DNA of 64,000 nucleotides from Nannocystis punicea (GTDB taxonomy: Bacteria; Myxococcota_A; Polyangia; Nannocystales; Nannocystaceae): the NCBI RefSeq assembly GCF_026965555.1, contig NZ_CP114040.1, positions 6,200,001-6,264,000 of the forward strand, given 5' to 3'. The translations under genes and the position numbers were made by a program. This document shows, piece by piece, positions 1-7,881 of the stretch. The notes beneath the pieces were generated by a model. That model searched no databases, had not been told where the DNA came from, and saw only the letters and a program-made list of their open reading frames with translations. Every line of letters starts with the position of its first letter. Position 1 is the first letter of the stretch.

Positions 1-2
1 GC

Positions 3-248
3 GACGCCGACACTGCCACCTGGACGCTCGAGCCCAACCTCGTGACCGCCGCTCCCGCCGAGCTCTGCCTCGACGAGGAGCTCGCGCCGACCTGCAGCGA
101 CTCGGCCGCCCTCGCCGGCGGCGGGGCCGCCCTCGCCGACCTCGGCCTCTCTGCGGCCGACCTCCCGGGCGGTCACTTCGTCGACATCGACGGGCGCGTG
201 CTCGCCGGCCCTGCCAACTTCGGCGCCCATCAGGCCGCCACCAATTGA
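3..248 (+). CDS. C-terminal end of a surface or secreted protein (5' end outside window)
   Basis: The reading frame is open from the left edge (from base 3) to a TGA at 246-248, giving the last 81 residues of a longer protein. The segment is Ala/Leu/Asp-rich with a Cys pair early on (CLDEE...PTCSD). Its tail, DIDGRVLAGPANFGAHQ, resembles the closing turn of secreted right-handed beta-helix (choice-of-anchor Q type) proteins, which often end in a D-x-D-G-R...GP...G-A-x-E/Q pattern. That assignment is inference from a short motif. A GTG at 42 lies in frame but is unlikely to be the true start because coding character continues upstream of it. Confidence 0.6.
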   Translation, partial: DADTATWTLEPNLVTAAPAELCLDEELAPTCSDSAALAGGGAALADLGLSAADLPGGHFVDIDGRVLAGPANFGAHQAATN

Positions 249-412
249 CCGAGACTCGACATTCTCGAATGTCGACAGCCGTCCGCGCCGACGGACCGGT
301 CGAAGTCGCGCCTCGGGTGATTCGCCCTCCGGCGGGCCCCGGGCGGCCGACACGCGGCGATCGGCGCGCCGCTTGTTTACGGTCTTCCCTCGAGTGAGGC
401 ATCCTGAAGGCC

Positions 413-1246
413 GTGGAGCCGACGGCAGCGCAGCGCGCGATCGAGTACTACCGACGCCGGCTCGACGAGCTCGTGATCGAGTCGTGCGAGCGCGTCCGGG
501 CCGCCGACCTGCCGTTTTACCGGGCGTTCCCGCTCGACGCCATGCGGGCCTCGGTCAAGCGCGTGTTCGAGGCCGTCGCGGCCGACCTCGAGAGCGACGC
601 CCCGCGCGCCTATCCGGCCATCCTGTCGGCGCTCGGCGTCCAGCGGGCCTCGATGGGCGTCTCGGTCACCGAGATCACCGCCGGCATGCACTTCGGCTTC
701 GAGGTCGTCTCCGAGGCCTTCTCCGCCGACTTCGCCGCCGATCCCGAGCCGCTGCTGTTCTGGGAGCGCAAGCGCGGCAAGATCGCCTACGCCGGCGTGG
801 CCGCGCTCGCCGACGCCTACCTCATCGCCCGCGAGAAGCTGATCCGCAGCCAGGCCGACGAGATCCTCGCGCTCTCGACCCAGGTGCTGCCGCTCTATCC
901 GGGCGTCCTCGTCTGCCCGCTGATCGGCCGCCTCGATCACGAGCGCGCCCAGGCCATGACCGCCGCAGTGCTGGCCGCGGTGGTCCGCCACGGCTCGCGC
1001 GTCGTCGTCCTCGACCTGTCCGGCGTCCCGGTCGTCGACGCCGAGATGGCCGGCCACCTCGTCGGCGCCGCCCGGGCCGTCGGCCTGCTCGGCGCCCGTC
1101 CGCTGCTGGTCGGCCTCGGCCCGAGCGTCGCCCGGGCCATCGTCGGCGGCGGCCTCGACCTCGGCCGGATCGCCACCCTCGCCGACCTCGCCGGCGGCCT
1201 CGCCCACGCCCTGGCCCTGCTCGGCAAGCAGATCGTCGACGCCTGA
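413..1246 (+). CDS. RsbR-like STAS-domain protein
   Basis: A 277-residue protein with a GTG start. Residues 1-160 form an alpha-helical N-terminal domain like the sensory domains of RsbR paralogues, and residues 163-270 form a STAS domain, with DLSGVPVVDA at 201-210 as the conserved phosphorylation loop. RsbR-type proteins build stressosome complexes that bind and release a switch kinase to control a sigma factor or other output. In classical RsbR proteins the residue after VD is a phosphorylated Thr; here it is Ala (A210) followed by Glu, so this copy may not be phosphorylated at that site. No RsbS or RsbT partner lies next to it. The gene stands alone, with repeat-bearing spacers on its 3' side. 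Family call is firm; signalling role is inferred. Confidence 0.8.
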   Translation: MEPTAAQRAIEYYRRRLDELVIESCERVRAADLPFYRAFPLDAMRASVKRVFEAVAADLESDAPRAYPAILSALGVQRASMGVSVTEITAGMHFGFEVVSEAFSADFAADPEPLLFWERKRGKIAYAGVAALADAYLIAREKLIRSQADEILALSTQVLPLYPGVLVCPLIGRLDHERAQAMTAAVLAAVVRHGSRVVVLDLSGVPVVDAEMAGHLVGAARAVGLLGARPLLVGLGPSVARAIVGGGLDLGRIATLADLAGGLAHALALLGKQIVDA

Positions 1247-1639
1247 GCGCGCCGTGTCCATGCCTGTCCCTTCGGACAGCTTCGACGAGGATCGAGACAC
1301 GCGACGACCTCCGTTCACCCCCACTGGCGCGAGCTTCGGCGTGAGGCCCAACCACGACTTCCCGCCGCGACATGTCCCAAAGGACATGCGTCGCATTGCC
1401 GAACGCGTGGGCGCGGCAACGTCGGGCTCTCACGGTGCGGCGTCCCAGGCACGCACCCTGTTCGTCGCAGCCGTACGGCGCGGCTTCTCCTGGCCAACGC
1501 AGAGGAGGGGCCTCTCACCGCCCACGGCCGCCGACAAGGACACCCGCGCGGCCGCCGGCACGGGCCGAACAACCTGTCCTCACGGACAGATGATTTCCGC
1601 CGCCCGCCGACCGCGAATGAACCAACGCTCGACGCGCGC
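1247..1639. other. intergenic region, no gene seen
   Basis: This 393-bp spacer separates two convergent genes. It holds three short hairpin-forming dyads: a CTGTCC/GGACAG-type dyad at about 1265-1279, CATGTCC-CAAA-GGACATG at 1371-1388 and CTGTCC-TCAC-GGACAG at 1574-1589. Open frames here lack coding character. Confidence 0.6.
1371..1388. repeat. CATGTCC-N4-GGACATG dyad (single 14-bp unit)
   Basis: A perfect 7-bp stem around a CAAA loop, with CATG anchors 14 bp apart (1371, 1385). It is a one-unit member of the window-wide 14-bp family and lies between convergent genes. Confidence 0.8.
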
Positions 1640-3550
1640 TCATCCGCGGACGAACGCCGTCCCGTCCCACCGACAATCGCCGGACTCGAGCCGATCGAGG
1701 TACTCGGCCAGGAAGTCGACGAACGAGCGCGCCAGCGGCCTCACCGGCCCGCGGTGCGTCTCCCACTGGATCACCTGCCCGCGCCGCCCGCTGGGGCCCG
1801 GATCGAGGTCCACGCAATAGAGGTTGCCGCCGCCGTCCTGGGCGAACGGCACCCAGCCGCGGTGCCACCATTGGCATTGCACCTCCTCCGCGTCCCTGTC
1901 GAGCTCGAGCGGCTCGGCCGCGGCGAACCTCCCGCCTTTGCGCGAGCGCTCGAGCTCCTGCCAGCGGCTCAGGATCGCCTCGACATCGAGGCACTCGTAC
2001 GCGTAGAAGGGCACCCGCGGGCGGCCCCCGAGGCGCAGCAGGTGCGCGCGGAAGTCGGCCGGCAGCGCGGCCGCGAGCGCCTGCTCGAGCGCCTCGATCC
2101 GGGCAGCCTCGGCCGGCCCGGCCTCCTGCAGCGACGGGTGGCAGGGCACCGCGTTCCCCCGGCACCACCCGTCGATGCCGCGCCACAGCGCCGCCACCCG
2201 CGACGCCGCCGACTCGTCGGGCGTCGGGCTGCCGGCCGCGACCAGCAAGGCCACCACCTCGTCATGGCCTTGCCTGGCGGCCACGTCGACCGGCAGCAGG
2301 CCGCGCGGACCCGTGACCGAAGCATCGGCTCCCGCCTTCAGCAGCAGATCGACGACCGCCGCGTCTTCGTGCTGCGCCGCCCGCATCAGCGGTGTCCAGC
2401 CGGTGCTGTCGCGCCGCTCGACGTCGGCCCCGGCGGCCAGCACCGCGGCGATGACGGCCGGTCGCGGCAACGACAGCGGATGCCACTCGAGGCTGACGAG
2501 CAGCGGCGAATTGGCGCCGTCGACCTCGGCGTTGAAGTGGTCGACGTCGGCCCCGCGGGCCAGCAGCAGCGCGATCAGCTCGAGCTCGCGCTCCGCCACC
2601 GCGAGCATCAGCGGGGTCTGCTGCAGCGCCTCGTCGACCGTATCGACGTCGGCGCCGCCGTCGAGCAAGGCAGTGACGACCGGAAGGTCGACGTCCATCG
2701 TCGCTATGAACAGCGCCGGGATGTCGTCCTCGTCGCGAGTATCGACGTCCGCGCCTGCTGCCAACAATCGCGCGACCCCGGCCGCGTCCCCCACGTCCAG
2801 GGCCGCCAGCAGTCGGGCCGAGAGGCCCTCGCCCGGCGCCCGCTCCTCGGCAGCAGTCTTCTTCGCAGCGGTCCTCTTCGCCATCTTCCTCGCGCCGGCC
2901 TTCTTCGCCGCGCTCTTCTTCGCCGCGCTCTTCTCCGCCGCGTTCTTCTTCGCCGCGCTCTTCTTCGCCGCGCTCTTCTTCGCCGCGCTCTTCGTCGCCG
3001 CGCTCTTCGTCGCCGCGCTCTTCTTCGTCGCGTTCTTCTGCGCCGTTTTCCTTACGCCGGCCTTCTTCGCCGTCTTCCTCGCGCCGCTCTTCTTCGCCGT
3101 CTTCCTCGCGCCGGCCTTCTTCGCCGTCTTCCTCGCGCCGCTCTTCTTCGCCGCCGTCTTCTTCGCCGCGTTCTTCCTCGCCGCCGTCTTCGCCGCCTTC
3201 CTCGCGCCGCTCTTCTTCGCCGTCTTCCTCGCGCCGCTCTTCTTCGCCGCGTTCTTCTTCGCCGCCGTCTCCGCCGTCTCCCTCGCGCCGCTCTTCTTCA
3301 CCGTCTTCCTCGCGCCGCTCTTCTTCGCCGCGTTCTTCTTCGCCGCCGTCTCTGCCGTCTTCCTCGCGCCGCTCTTCTTCGCCGTCTTCCTCGCGCCGCT
3401 CTTCTTCGCCGCGTTCTTCTTCGCCGCCGTCTCCGCCGTCTCCCTCGCGCCGCTCTTCTTCACCGTCTTCCTCGCGCCGCCCTTCTTCGCCGCGTTCTTC
3501 TTCGCCACCGTCTCTGCCGTCTTCCTCGCGCCGCTCTTCTTCGCCGCCAT
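1640..3550 (-). CDS. Lys/Ala-rich (histone H1-like) tail + ankyrin repeats + SUKH (SMI1/KNR4) domain protein
   Basis: A 636-residue protein with three parts. Residues 1-240 are almost only Lys, Ala, Ser, Gly, Arg and Thr, built from iterated KKSGARKTA and AAKKNAAKK motifs, like histone H1/AlgP-type DNA-binding tails. Residues 240-449 carry about six ankyrin repeats (LLAAGADVDTRD, LLDGGADVDT, LLARGADVDH, LLKAGADASV). Residues 450-636 match a SMI1/KNR4 (SUKH) fold, with the aromatic-rich QCQWWHRGWVPFAQDGGGN segment. SUKH domains are common as immunity proteins of contact-dependent and polymorphic toxins; ankyrins bind proteins; the basic tail should bind DNA or RNA. The three-way fusion is unusual and its function is unknown. 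The start at 3550 precedes the first basic repeat; an AAAGAAG stretch abuts it, with a GGTA upstream. The basic tail is encoded by a GC-rich tandem repeat prone to length change. Confidence 0.85.
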   Translation of the reverse strand: MAAKKSGARKTAETVAKKNAAKKGGARKTVKKSGARETAETAAKKNAAKKSGARKTAKKSGARKTAETAAKKNAAKKSGARKTVKKSGARETAETAAKKNAAKKSGARKTAKKSGARKAAKTAARKNAAKKTAAKKSGARKTAKKAGARKTAKKSGARKTAKKAGVRKTAQKNATKKSAATKSAATKSAAKKSAAKKSAAKKNAAEKSAAKKSAAKKAGARKMAKRTAAKKTAAEERAPGEGLSARLLAALDVGDAAGVARLLAAGADVDTRDEDDIPALFIATMDVDLPVVTALLDGGADVDTVDEALQQTPLMLAVAERELELIALLLARGADVDHFNAEVDGANSPLLVSLEWHPLSLPRPAVIAAVLAAGADVERRDSTGWTPLMRAAQHEDAAVVDLLLKAGADASVTGPRGLLPVDVAARQGHDEVVALLVAAGSPTPDESAASRVAALWRGIDGWCRGNAVPCHPSLQEAGPAEAARIEALEQALAAALPADFRAHLLRLGGRPRVPFYAYECLDVEAILSRWQELERSRKGGRFAAAEPLELDRDAEEVQCQWWHRGWVPFAQDGGGNLYCVDLDPGPSGRRGQVIQWETHRGPVRPLARSFVDFLAEYLDRLESGDCRWDGTAFVRG

Positions 3551-3579
3551 CTTCTTTACTTACCGCCATTCCTCGCGGC

Positions 3580-4836
3580 TCACCCTCCCCTGCGCTCGCT
3601 CAATCGCGCAGCCCGGCCCAGCAGATAGTCCCGCTCGGGCAAGCTCGCCGTGCGCCCCGCCGCCCGGCGGTAGCCCGCGATCGCCCCCGCCACGTCCCCC
3701 GCCCGCTCGAGCAGGTGCGCGCGCACGGCCTCGAGGCGGTGATTGCCGGTCATCCGTGCGTCGCCGTCGAGGCTCGCCAGCAGCTCCAGGCCGGCCGCCG
3801 GCCCGTGCACCATCGCAGTCGCGATCGCGTGGTTGAGGCGCACCATCGGATTGTCGGCCAGCTGCAGCAGCACCGCGTAGAGCGCCAGGATCTGCGGCCA
3901 GTCGGTGTCCTCGGCCCGGGGCGCCTCGTCGTGCAGGGCCGAGATCGCCGCCTGCAGCTGATACGGACCGACCTGCCCGCGCGGCAGCGTCGCCTCGATC
4001 AGCGCCACCCCCTCGGCGATCGCCGCGCCGTCCCACCGGCTGCGGTCCTGCTCGTCGAGCGGGACGAGCTCGCCCTCCGGACCGCTGCGGGCCGCCCGGC
4101 GCGCGTCCGTCAGCAGCATCAGCGCCAGCAGGCCCGCCACCTCGCCGTCCTCGGGCAGCTGCGCGTGGACCAGCCGCGTCAGCCGGATCGCCTCGCTGGC
4201 CAGATCGCTGCGCTGCAGCGCCGGCCCCGAGCTGCTCGTGTAGCCCTCGTTGAAGATCAGGTAGAGCACGTGCAGCACCGCCGTCAGCCGCTGCGCCCGC
4301 TCCTCGGGCGTCGGCAGGCGGAACGGCACCCCCGACGTCTTGATGCTCTGCTTGGCGCGGCTGATCCGCTGCCCCATCGTCGCCTCGGGCACCAGGAACG
4401 CTCGGGCGATCTCGCCGGTCGTCAGCCCGCCCACGGCCCGCAGCGTCAACGCGATCGCCGACGACGTCGACAGCGCCGGGTGACAGCACATGAACAGCAG
4501 GATCAGCGCGTCGTCCTGCTCGCCCGCGTCCTCGTCGGCCGCCAGCGCCAGCTGCAGCTCGGCCGGCACCAGGCTGACCACCACCGCCTCGCGCCGGCGA
4601 CGAGCCGACTCGCTGCGCACCTGATCGGTCAGGCGCCGCGACGCCACGTGGATCAGCCAGCCGCGCGGATTGGCCGGCACGCCCTCCTGCGGCCACTGCC
4701 GGCTCGCGGCGATCAGCGCCTCCTGGACCGCGTCCTCCGCCGCGGCGAAGTCGCGATGGCGCCGGATCACCGCGCCGAGCACCTGCGGCGCCAGCTCGCG
4801 CAGCAGTCGCTCGGGGCGGAGGTCCGGCAGCGGCAT
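3580..4836 (-). CDS. ECF42-type RNA polymerase sigma factor with C-terminal extension
   Basis: A 418-residue sigma-70 family protein, far longer than a usual ECF factor (about 190). Sigma region 2 lies near residues 10-80 (FAAAEDAVQEALIAASRQW, PRGWLIHVASRRLTD) and region 4 near 125-175 (GGLTTGEIARAFLVPEATMGQRISRAKQ). A long helical extension follows, containing the family hallmark FNEGYTSSSG and TPR-like helices. This architecture matches the ECF42 group, in which the extension replaces a membrane anti-sigma factor and the partner is a DGPF-domain protein. That partner gene lies 5 bp upstream, so the two are almost certainly cotranscribed. The start is the ATG at 4834-4836 just after the partner's stop. 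The signal and target regulon are unknown. Confidence 0.9.
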   Translation of the reverse strand: MPLPDLRPERLLRELAPQVLGAVIRRHRDFAAAEDAVQEALIAASRQWPQEGVPANPRGWLIHVASRRLTDQVRSESARRRREAVVVSLVPAELQLALAADEDAGEQDDALILLFMCCHPALSTSSAIALTLRAVGGLTTGEIARAFLVPEATMGQRISRAKQSIKTSGVPFRLPTPEERAQRLTAVLHVLYLIFNEGYTSSSGPALQRSDLASEAIRLTRLVHAQLPEDGEVAGLLALMLLTDARRAARSGPEGELVPLDEQDRSRWDGAAIAEGVALIEATLPRGQVGPYQLQAAISALHDEAPRAEDTDWPQILALYAVLLQLADNPMVRLNHAIATAMVHGPAAGLELLASLDGDARMTGNHRLEAVRAHLLERAGDVAGAIAGYRRAAGRTASLPERDYLLGRAARLSERRGG

Positions 4837-4841
4837 CCCCC

Positions 4842-5228
4842 TCAGTCGAGGACCGGCGCGGACATCACCTGCCGCACCTCGATCGCCAGGTTGAGCGGCG
4901 CACCGCCCGGTCCCGGGGCCGCCGACGCCTGGGCGGCCAGCTGATACGCGCGCTCGGGGCTGTCGACGTCGACGATCCAGTAGCCCGCGAGGAACTCCTT
5001 GGCCTCCGGGAACACCCCGTCGGTGATCGGCTGGCCGTCCTTGCCCGCGCGCACGACCCTGGCCTGATCGGGCCCCGCGAGGCCCTCCGCGGCCACCAGC
5101 TCGCCCGCCTCGCGCAGCCTGACGGCGAAGTCCTTCATGAACGCGATGTGGGCGCGGAAGTCCTGCTGCGACCAGCCGTCGACCTGATACGGCCCGGCCG
5201 GCGTGTGCATCATCATCATGTACTTCAT
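4842..5228 (-). CDS. DGPF/YCII-domain protein, partner of the ECF42 sigma factor
   Basis: A 128-residue ferredoxin-like-fold protein of the YCII-related DGPF family. It starts MKYMMMMHTPAG, the usual N terminus, and contains GVFPEAKEFLAGYWIVDVDSPERA, the family's central strand-helix region with I-V-D-V-D-S. The ATG at 5226-5228 is preceded by a GAGAGGGA ribosome site 7-8 bases upstream, so this start is preferred over in-frame codons up to 5273. DGPF genes are recurrent neighbours of ECF42 sigma genes and have been linked to sigma activity or stress output, but no reaction is established for most members. Here it is the first gene of a tight two-gene operon. Confidence 0.9.
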   Translation of the reverse strand: MKYMMMMHTPAGPYQVDGWSQQDFRAHIAFMKDFAVRLREAGELVAAEGLAGPDQARVVRAGKDGQPITDGVFPEAKEFLAGYWIVDVDSPERAYQLAAQASAAPGPGGAPLNLAIEVRQVMSAPVLD

Positions 5229-5455
5229 GCTCGGTTCCCTCTCGGTTGGTGCGCCCCGGACATCGGTGCGCATGCACCGACCAGTCGGAGCCGACGAAGG
5301 GTTCTCGACATCGCCGCGACGATAACCGAAAAAAATCCCGCGGGCCGGCCCGAGCAGCCGCCGGCCGGCCTCGGCAGACCGGGCGCGCCCTCACCATCCA
5401 GGCAAAACCCAGAAAACCGCCTCGTCCGCGGGGCATTCATGGCTGTCGGATCGAG

Positions 5456-5515
5456 CATGTCTTTAAAAACATGCCTGATGGAGCATGTCCGTTCGTGCAT
5501 GCTCCATCGGACAGT
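5456..5515. repeat. 14-bp tandem palindromic array (CATG anchors at 5456, 5470, 5484, 5498; CAG at 5512)
   Basis: Five anchors are spaced by exactly 14 bp. The units read CATGTCTTTAAAAA, CATGCCTGATGGAG, CATGTCCGTTCGTG and CATGCTCCATCGGA. Each pairs with its neighbour through TCC/GGA-type half sites. No coding frame is involved. Confidence 0.85.
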
Positions 5516-5629
5516 CTGGCTCGGGCCCACAGCAGCGGCGAACGGCGCCGACAGCCAGAGCGCCCGCCATTCGTCGAGCTCGCTGCCGCTGCAGGCGCGG
5601 GTCGGTGCCGGTCCGACGAGCGCTGCCCT

Positions 5630-5740
5630 CGCCGCCGCCGCGCCTGCCCACCGGGAGGTCGGCCATCCATGGCCGCGAGCAGCGTCCCGCCGACAGCGCC
5701 GCCGTCGAGGTTGCACGCCCAGCCCTTGTCTGGCTCGTCG
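5630..5740 (-). pseudogene. degenerate duplicate of the MYXO-CTERM-like tail of the adjacent gene
   Basis: Read on the minus strand, this stretch encodes DEPDKGWACNLDGG, then GGTLLAA and an Arg-rich end. It echoes the real tail of the gene ending at 5767 (DAPDKGCACNSDGE, then GSLLLLAL and RRRR). The copy lies about 130 bp downstream of the original, and the membrane segment and the second Cys are eroded. It looks like a decayed tandem duplication of the gene's 3' end. The similarity is short, so chance resemblance cannot be fully excluded. Confidence 0.45.
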
Positions 5741-5766
5741 CAGCGCCCCCCGGCGACAGGCGTAGC

Positions 5767-6903
5767 TCACCTGCGCCGGCGCACCCCGACCAGCCCGAGC
5801 GCCAGGAGCAGCAGCGAGCCGAGCCCGCCCTCGCCGTCGCTGTTGCACGCGCAGCCCTTGTCGGGCGCGTCCTCCCCGGCGGTCGCGCTGTCGCTGGTCT
5901 CCTCCTGCGCCCCCGTCTCGCTGTCGGGCTCGGCGGTCGTCCCGCTCGTCGGCGCCTCGCCGCTCTCGCTCTCTCCGCCGCTCGTCGGCTCCTCGCCGCT
6001 CTCGCCGGCCGTGTCCTCGCCGGTGGTCTCCGTCGCCGGCGCGCACGCGCTGCCCGGGACCGCGTCGGCCTCGGTCCACAGCGGCTCGGGCGGCGCCTCC
6101 GACGAGTCCGGCAGCGGCGCCGCGTCGGCGCGCATGAAGCACGGCGGGCACAGCTCGAACGGCGCCGACGCGTTGCCGGCCGCATCGCGCGCCACGACCT
6201 CGAAGCAGACGTCGGTGCTCACGTCGGCGCCGCCGAAGCGGTCGGCCGGGAGCGCGATCGGGAGGATCGTCGTCGGCTCGAGCGCGCGCGCCGTGCGGCG
6301 GAGCGCCGACGGCTCGAACTCCTCGCCCGGGTCCCACGTCACCTCGAAGAACGACGCCGCCTCGCCGGCCGTCGGCGCCGGCTGCTCGAGGTGCACGTAG
6401 ATCGTCTGATCGACCTGGAACCCCCCGTCGCAGCCGCCGGGGAGGATGAGCGGCGCGTGCTCGAACACCGCGAAGAACGACGCCTCGACGACCGGCGCCG
6501 GAACCGTGACGTCCGGCTCGCCCGCCGTGAACGTGATCGACGCCGGGCAGTTGTCGTTCTCGTCGCAGAACTCGCCCGCCACCACCACCACCTGGCCCGG
6601 CAGCGGCTCCGGCTCGACCTTCACCGCCAGCGCGCCCAGCCCCTCGACCAGCGGCGCCGGCACCAGCGCCGCCGGCTCGCCGTCGATCGTCACCGTCACC
6701 TTGTCGACCGACAGGCCGTCGCCCCAGAACATCAGCGCCGCGTTGGCCGGATAGGTGTCGCCGTCGGCCGGCACGGTCTCGCGCAGCTCGGATGGGGTCG
6801 CGCCGCACGCGTCGGCGAGGCGGGGCAGAGAAAGCACGAGGGCGCACGTGCCGGCCAGCACGGCGCCCTCGGCGAAGCTGGTCCAAAAGCGATTCCTAAG
6901 CAT
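5767..6903 (-). CDS. secreted multi-beta-domain protein with MYXO-CTERM-like anchor
   Basis: A 378-residue protein starting MLRNRFW (ATG 6901-6903). A signal peptide is visible at residues 8-33 (FAEGAVLAGTCALVLSLP, then ADA). The body is a pair of Ig-like or Big-type beta domains: CGATPSELRETVPADGDTYP near the start is typical of bacterial Ig-like Ca-binding surface proteins. A low-complexity Ser/Thr/Glu/Gly linker follows (about 285-345), then a C-terminal sorting tail: a GCACNSDGEGG Cys motif, a hydrophobic stretch GSLLLLALGLVGV and a terminal RRRR. That tripartite tail is the MYXO-CTERM type processed by myxobacterial rhombosortase/archaeosortase-like systems; the Cys motif is lipidated or cleaved in that model. 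The partner is unknown, and a decayed copy of the tail lies just downstream. Confidence 0.75.
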   Translation of the reverse strand: MLRNRFWTSFAEGAVLAGTCALVLSLPRLADACGATPSELRETVPADGDTYPANAALMFWGDGLSVDKVTVTIDGEPAALVPAPLVEGLGALAVKVEPEPLPGQVVVVAGEFCDENDNCPASITFTAGEPDVTVPAPVVEASFFAVFEHAPLILPGGCDGGFQVDQTIYVHLEQPAPTAGEAASFFEVTWDPGEEFEPSALRRTARALEPTTILPIALPADRFGGADVSTDVCFEVVARDAAGNASAPFELCPPCFMRADAAPLPDSSEAPPEPLWTEADAVPGSACAPATETTGEDTAGESGEEPTSGGESESGEAPTSGTTAEPDSETGAQEETSDSATAGEDAPDKGCACNSDGEGGLGSLLLLALGLVGVRRRR

Positions 6904-7218
6904 GCCTGGGTCCGATCCACGAACCGTGCCGACCCGCATCGCCTGCGATCTCGACGACCTCGCTACCTTCTCAGCGCATGAGCCATGGCGCCCGTGTCGG
7001 GCCCCGACGTCCGCGCCGCGCGTCCCCGTCCGTCCGACAAACCAGGACGGGCCCCGCGGGAATGATTCTTGGCGAATCCGCCGATCCTCGCCGGCGCCAG
7101 AGCTCCGCTCGCGATTCTCGACCTCCGTCTCTCCCCGAGCCTCTGCAGTGACATGTCCTTCGGGACATGCCATCCTGCCCCGAGTCGCCCCGTCGCATTC
7201 GCCTCTGCGAGACACGAC
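6904..7218. other. divergent promoter region, no gene seen
   Basis: A 315-bp spacer between divergent genes. Apart from the single-unit 14-bp dyad at 7153-7170, with a UUCG loop, nothing coding or RNA-like was recognised. Confidence 0.5.
7153..7170. repeat. CATGTCC-TTCG-GGACATG hairpin (single 14-bp unit)
   Basis: A perfect 7-bp stem closed by a C(UUCG)G tetraloop, the most stable RNA loop class. It lies 48 bp upstream of the next plus-strand start. CATG anchors sit at 7153 and 7167. Confidence 0.85.
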
Positions 7219-7773
7219 ATGGCCGCTCACCGGTACTTCACCTTCGGAATCTCCCACCACGACCTCGCCGGGGCGCGCGCGCTCGTCGAGCGGCGCCTGA
7301 ACCTCCCGCTCCAGGAGCGCGAGAGCTCGTACTACGGAGGGACATACGATGCGTATCGCGCGGCGTTCGGCAGAAAGGCCATGCTCTACGCCAATTTCGA
7401 CGCCGACAGGGAGATCTGGATCCGAGCGGCTCACCGCGGCTTTCCCGTCCTCCTCGAGATCTCCGATCTCGAAGACATGGACGCGATTCGCCTCCATCTC
7501 CAGGGCGACCCCGACGTGGTGCTGCTCAGGGAAAAACGATCGAGTCGACCCAGCAGACGCCGACGAGGGCGATGCTTGAGCACGCATTGCCGCCTCTCGT
7601 CTCCGCTCGAGCTGCGAATCGCCCGATACGACCGCCTGAGCCCGCCGGCTTGTCCTCGCGCCTCGATCGCCGGTTTCGATCGCGAGGCGCCCGCCCCAAT
7701 CGCCCCACACGACCGCCCTCGGCCGCCGAATATCGCCTCGGGCGTCCCATGGGTTCCCCGGGCGCCGTCGTGA
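7219..7773 (+). CDS. small uncharacterised protein with apparent 3' frameshift
   Basis: As read, the frame gives 184 residues, but only the first 106 look like protein (FGISHHDLAGARALVERRLN, YDAYRAAFGRKAMLYANFDAD, GFPVLLEISDLEDMDAIRLH); the rest is Arg/Pro/Ser-rich out-of-frame sequence. Removing one A from the A5 run at 7532-7536 moves the reading to REND-RVDPADADEGDA and a stop at 7577-7579, an acidic end that looks natural for a protein of about 120 residues. The fold is not recognised; size and composition resemble small immunity-type or barrel-like proteins, but no family is claimed. Its ATG follows the UUCG-loop hairpin, with no strong ribosome site. Confidence 0.6.
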   Translation: MAAHRYFTFGISHHDLAGARALVERRLNLPLQERESSYYGGTYDAYRAAFGRKAMLYANFDADREIWIRAAHRGFPVLLEISDLEDMDAIRLHLQGDPDVVLLREKRSSRPSRRRRGRCLSTHCRLSSPLELRIARYDRLSPPACPRASIAGFDREAPAPIAPHDRPRPPNIASGVPWVPRAPS

Positions 7774-7881
7774 GCATGCGCCGCGGCCATTTTCGTGATC
7801 CCGCGGGCGCGATGCAGTAGCAACCAGAGCGGCCCGACCTCGGTCGTGCGCCGTCCCCCCCTGTCCCCTGGACCGTCCCGT

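Larger units (their letters stand above)
5229..5766. other. intergenic region with a 14-bp array and a gene-tail relic
   Basis: This 538-bp spacer separates two minus-strand genes. It contains a five-anchor 14-bp array (5456-5515) and, on the minus strand at about 5630-5740, a degenerate copy of the C-terminal coding end of the neighbouring gene. No intact gene was found. Confidence 0.6.

Noticed and set aside
2175..3836. A Phe/Ala/Leu-rich open frame (LFFAAFFFAA-like) on the plus strand
   Set aside because: It is the complement of the Lys/Ala repeat of the minus-strand ankyrin/SUKH gene; the apparent membrane protein is an artefact of the GCGGCGAAGAAG repeat.
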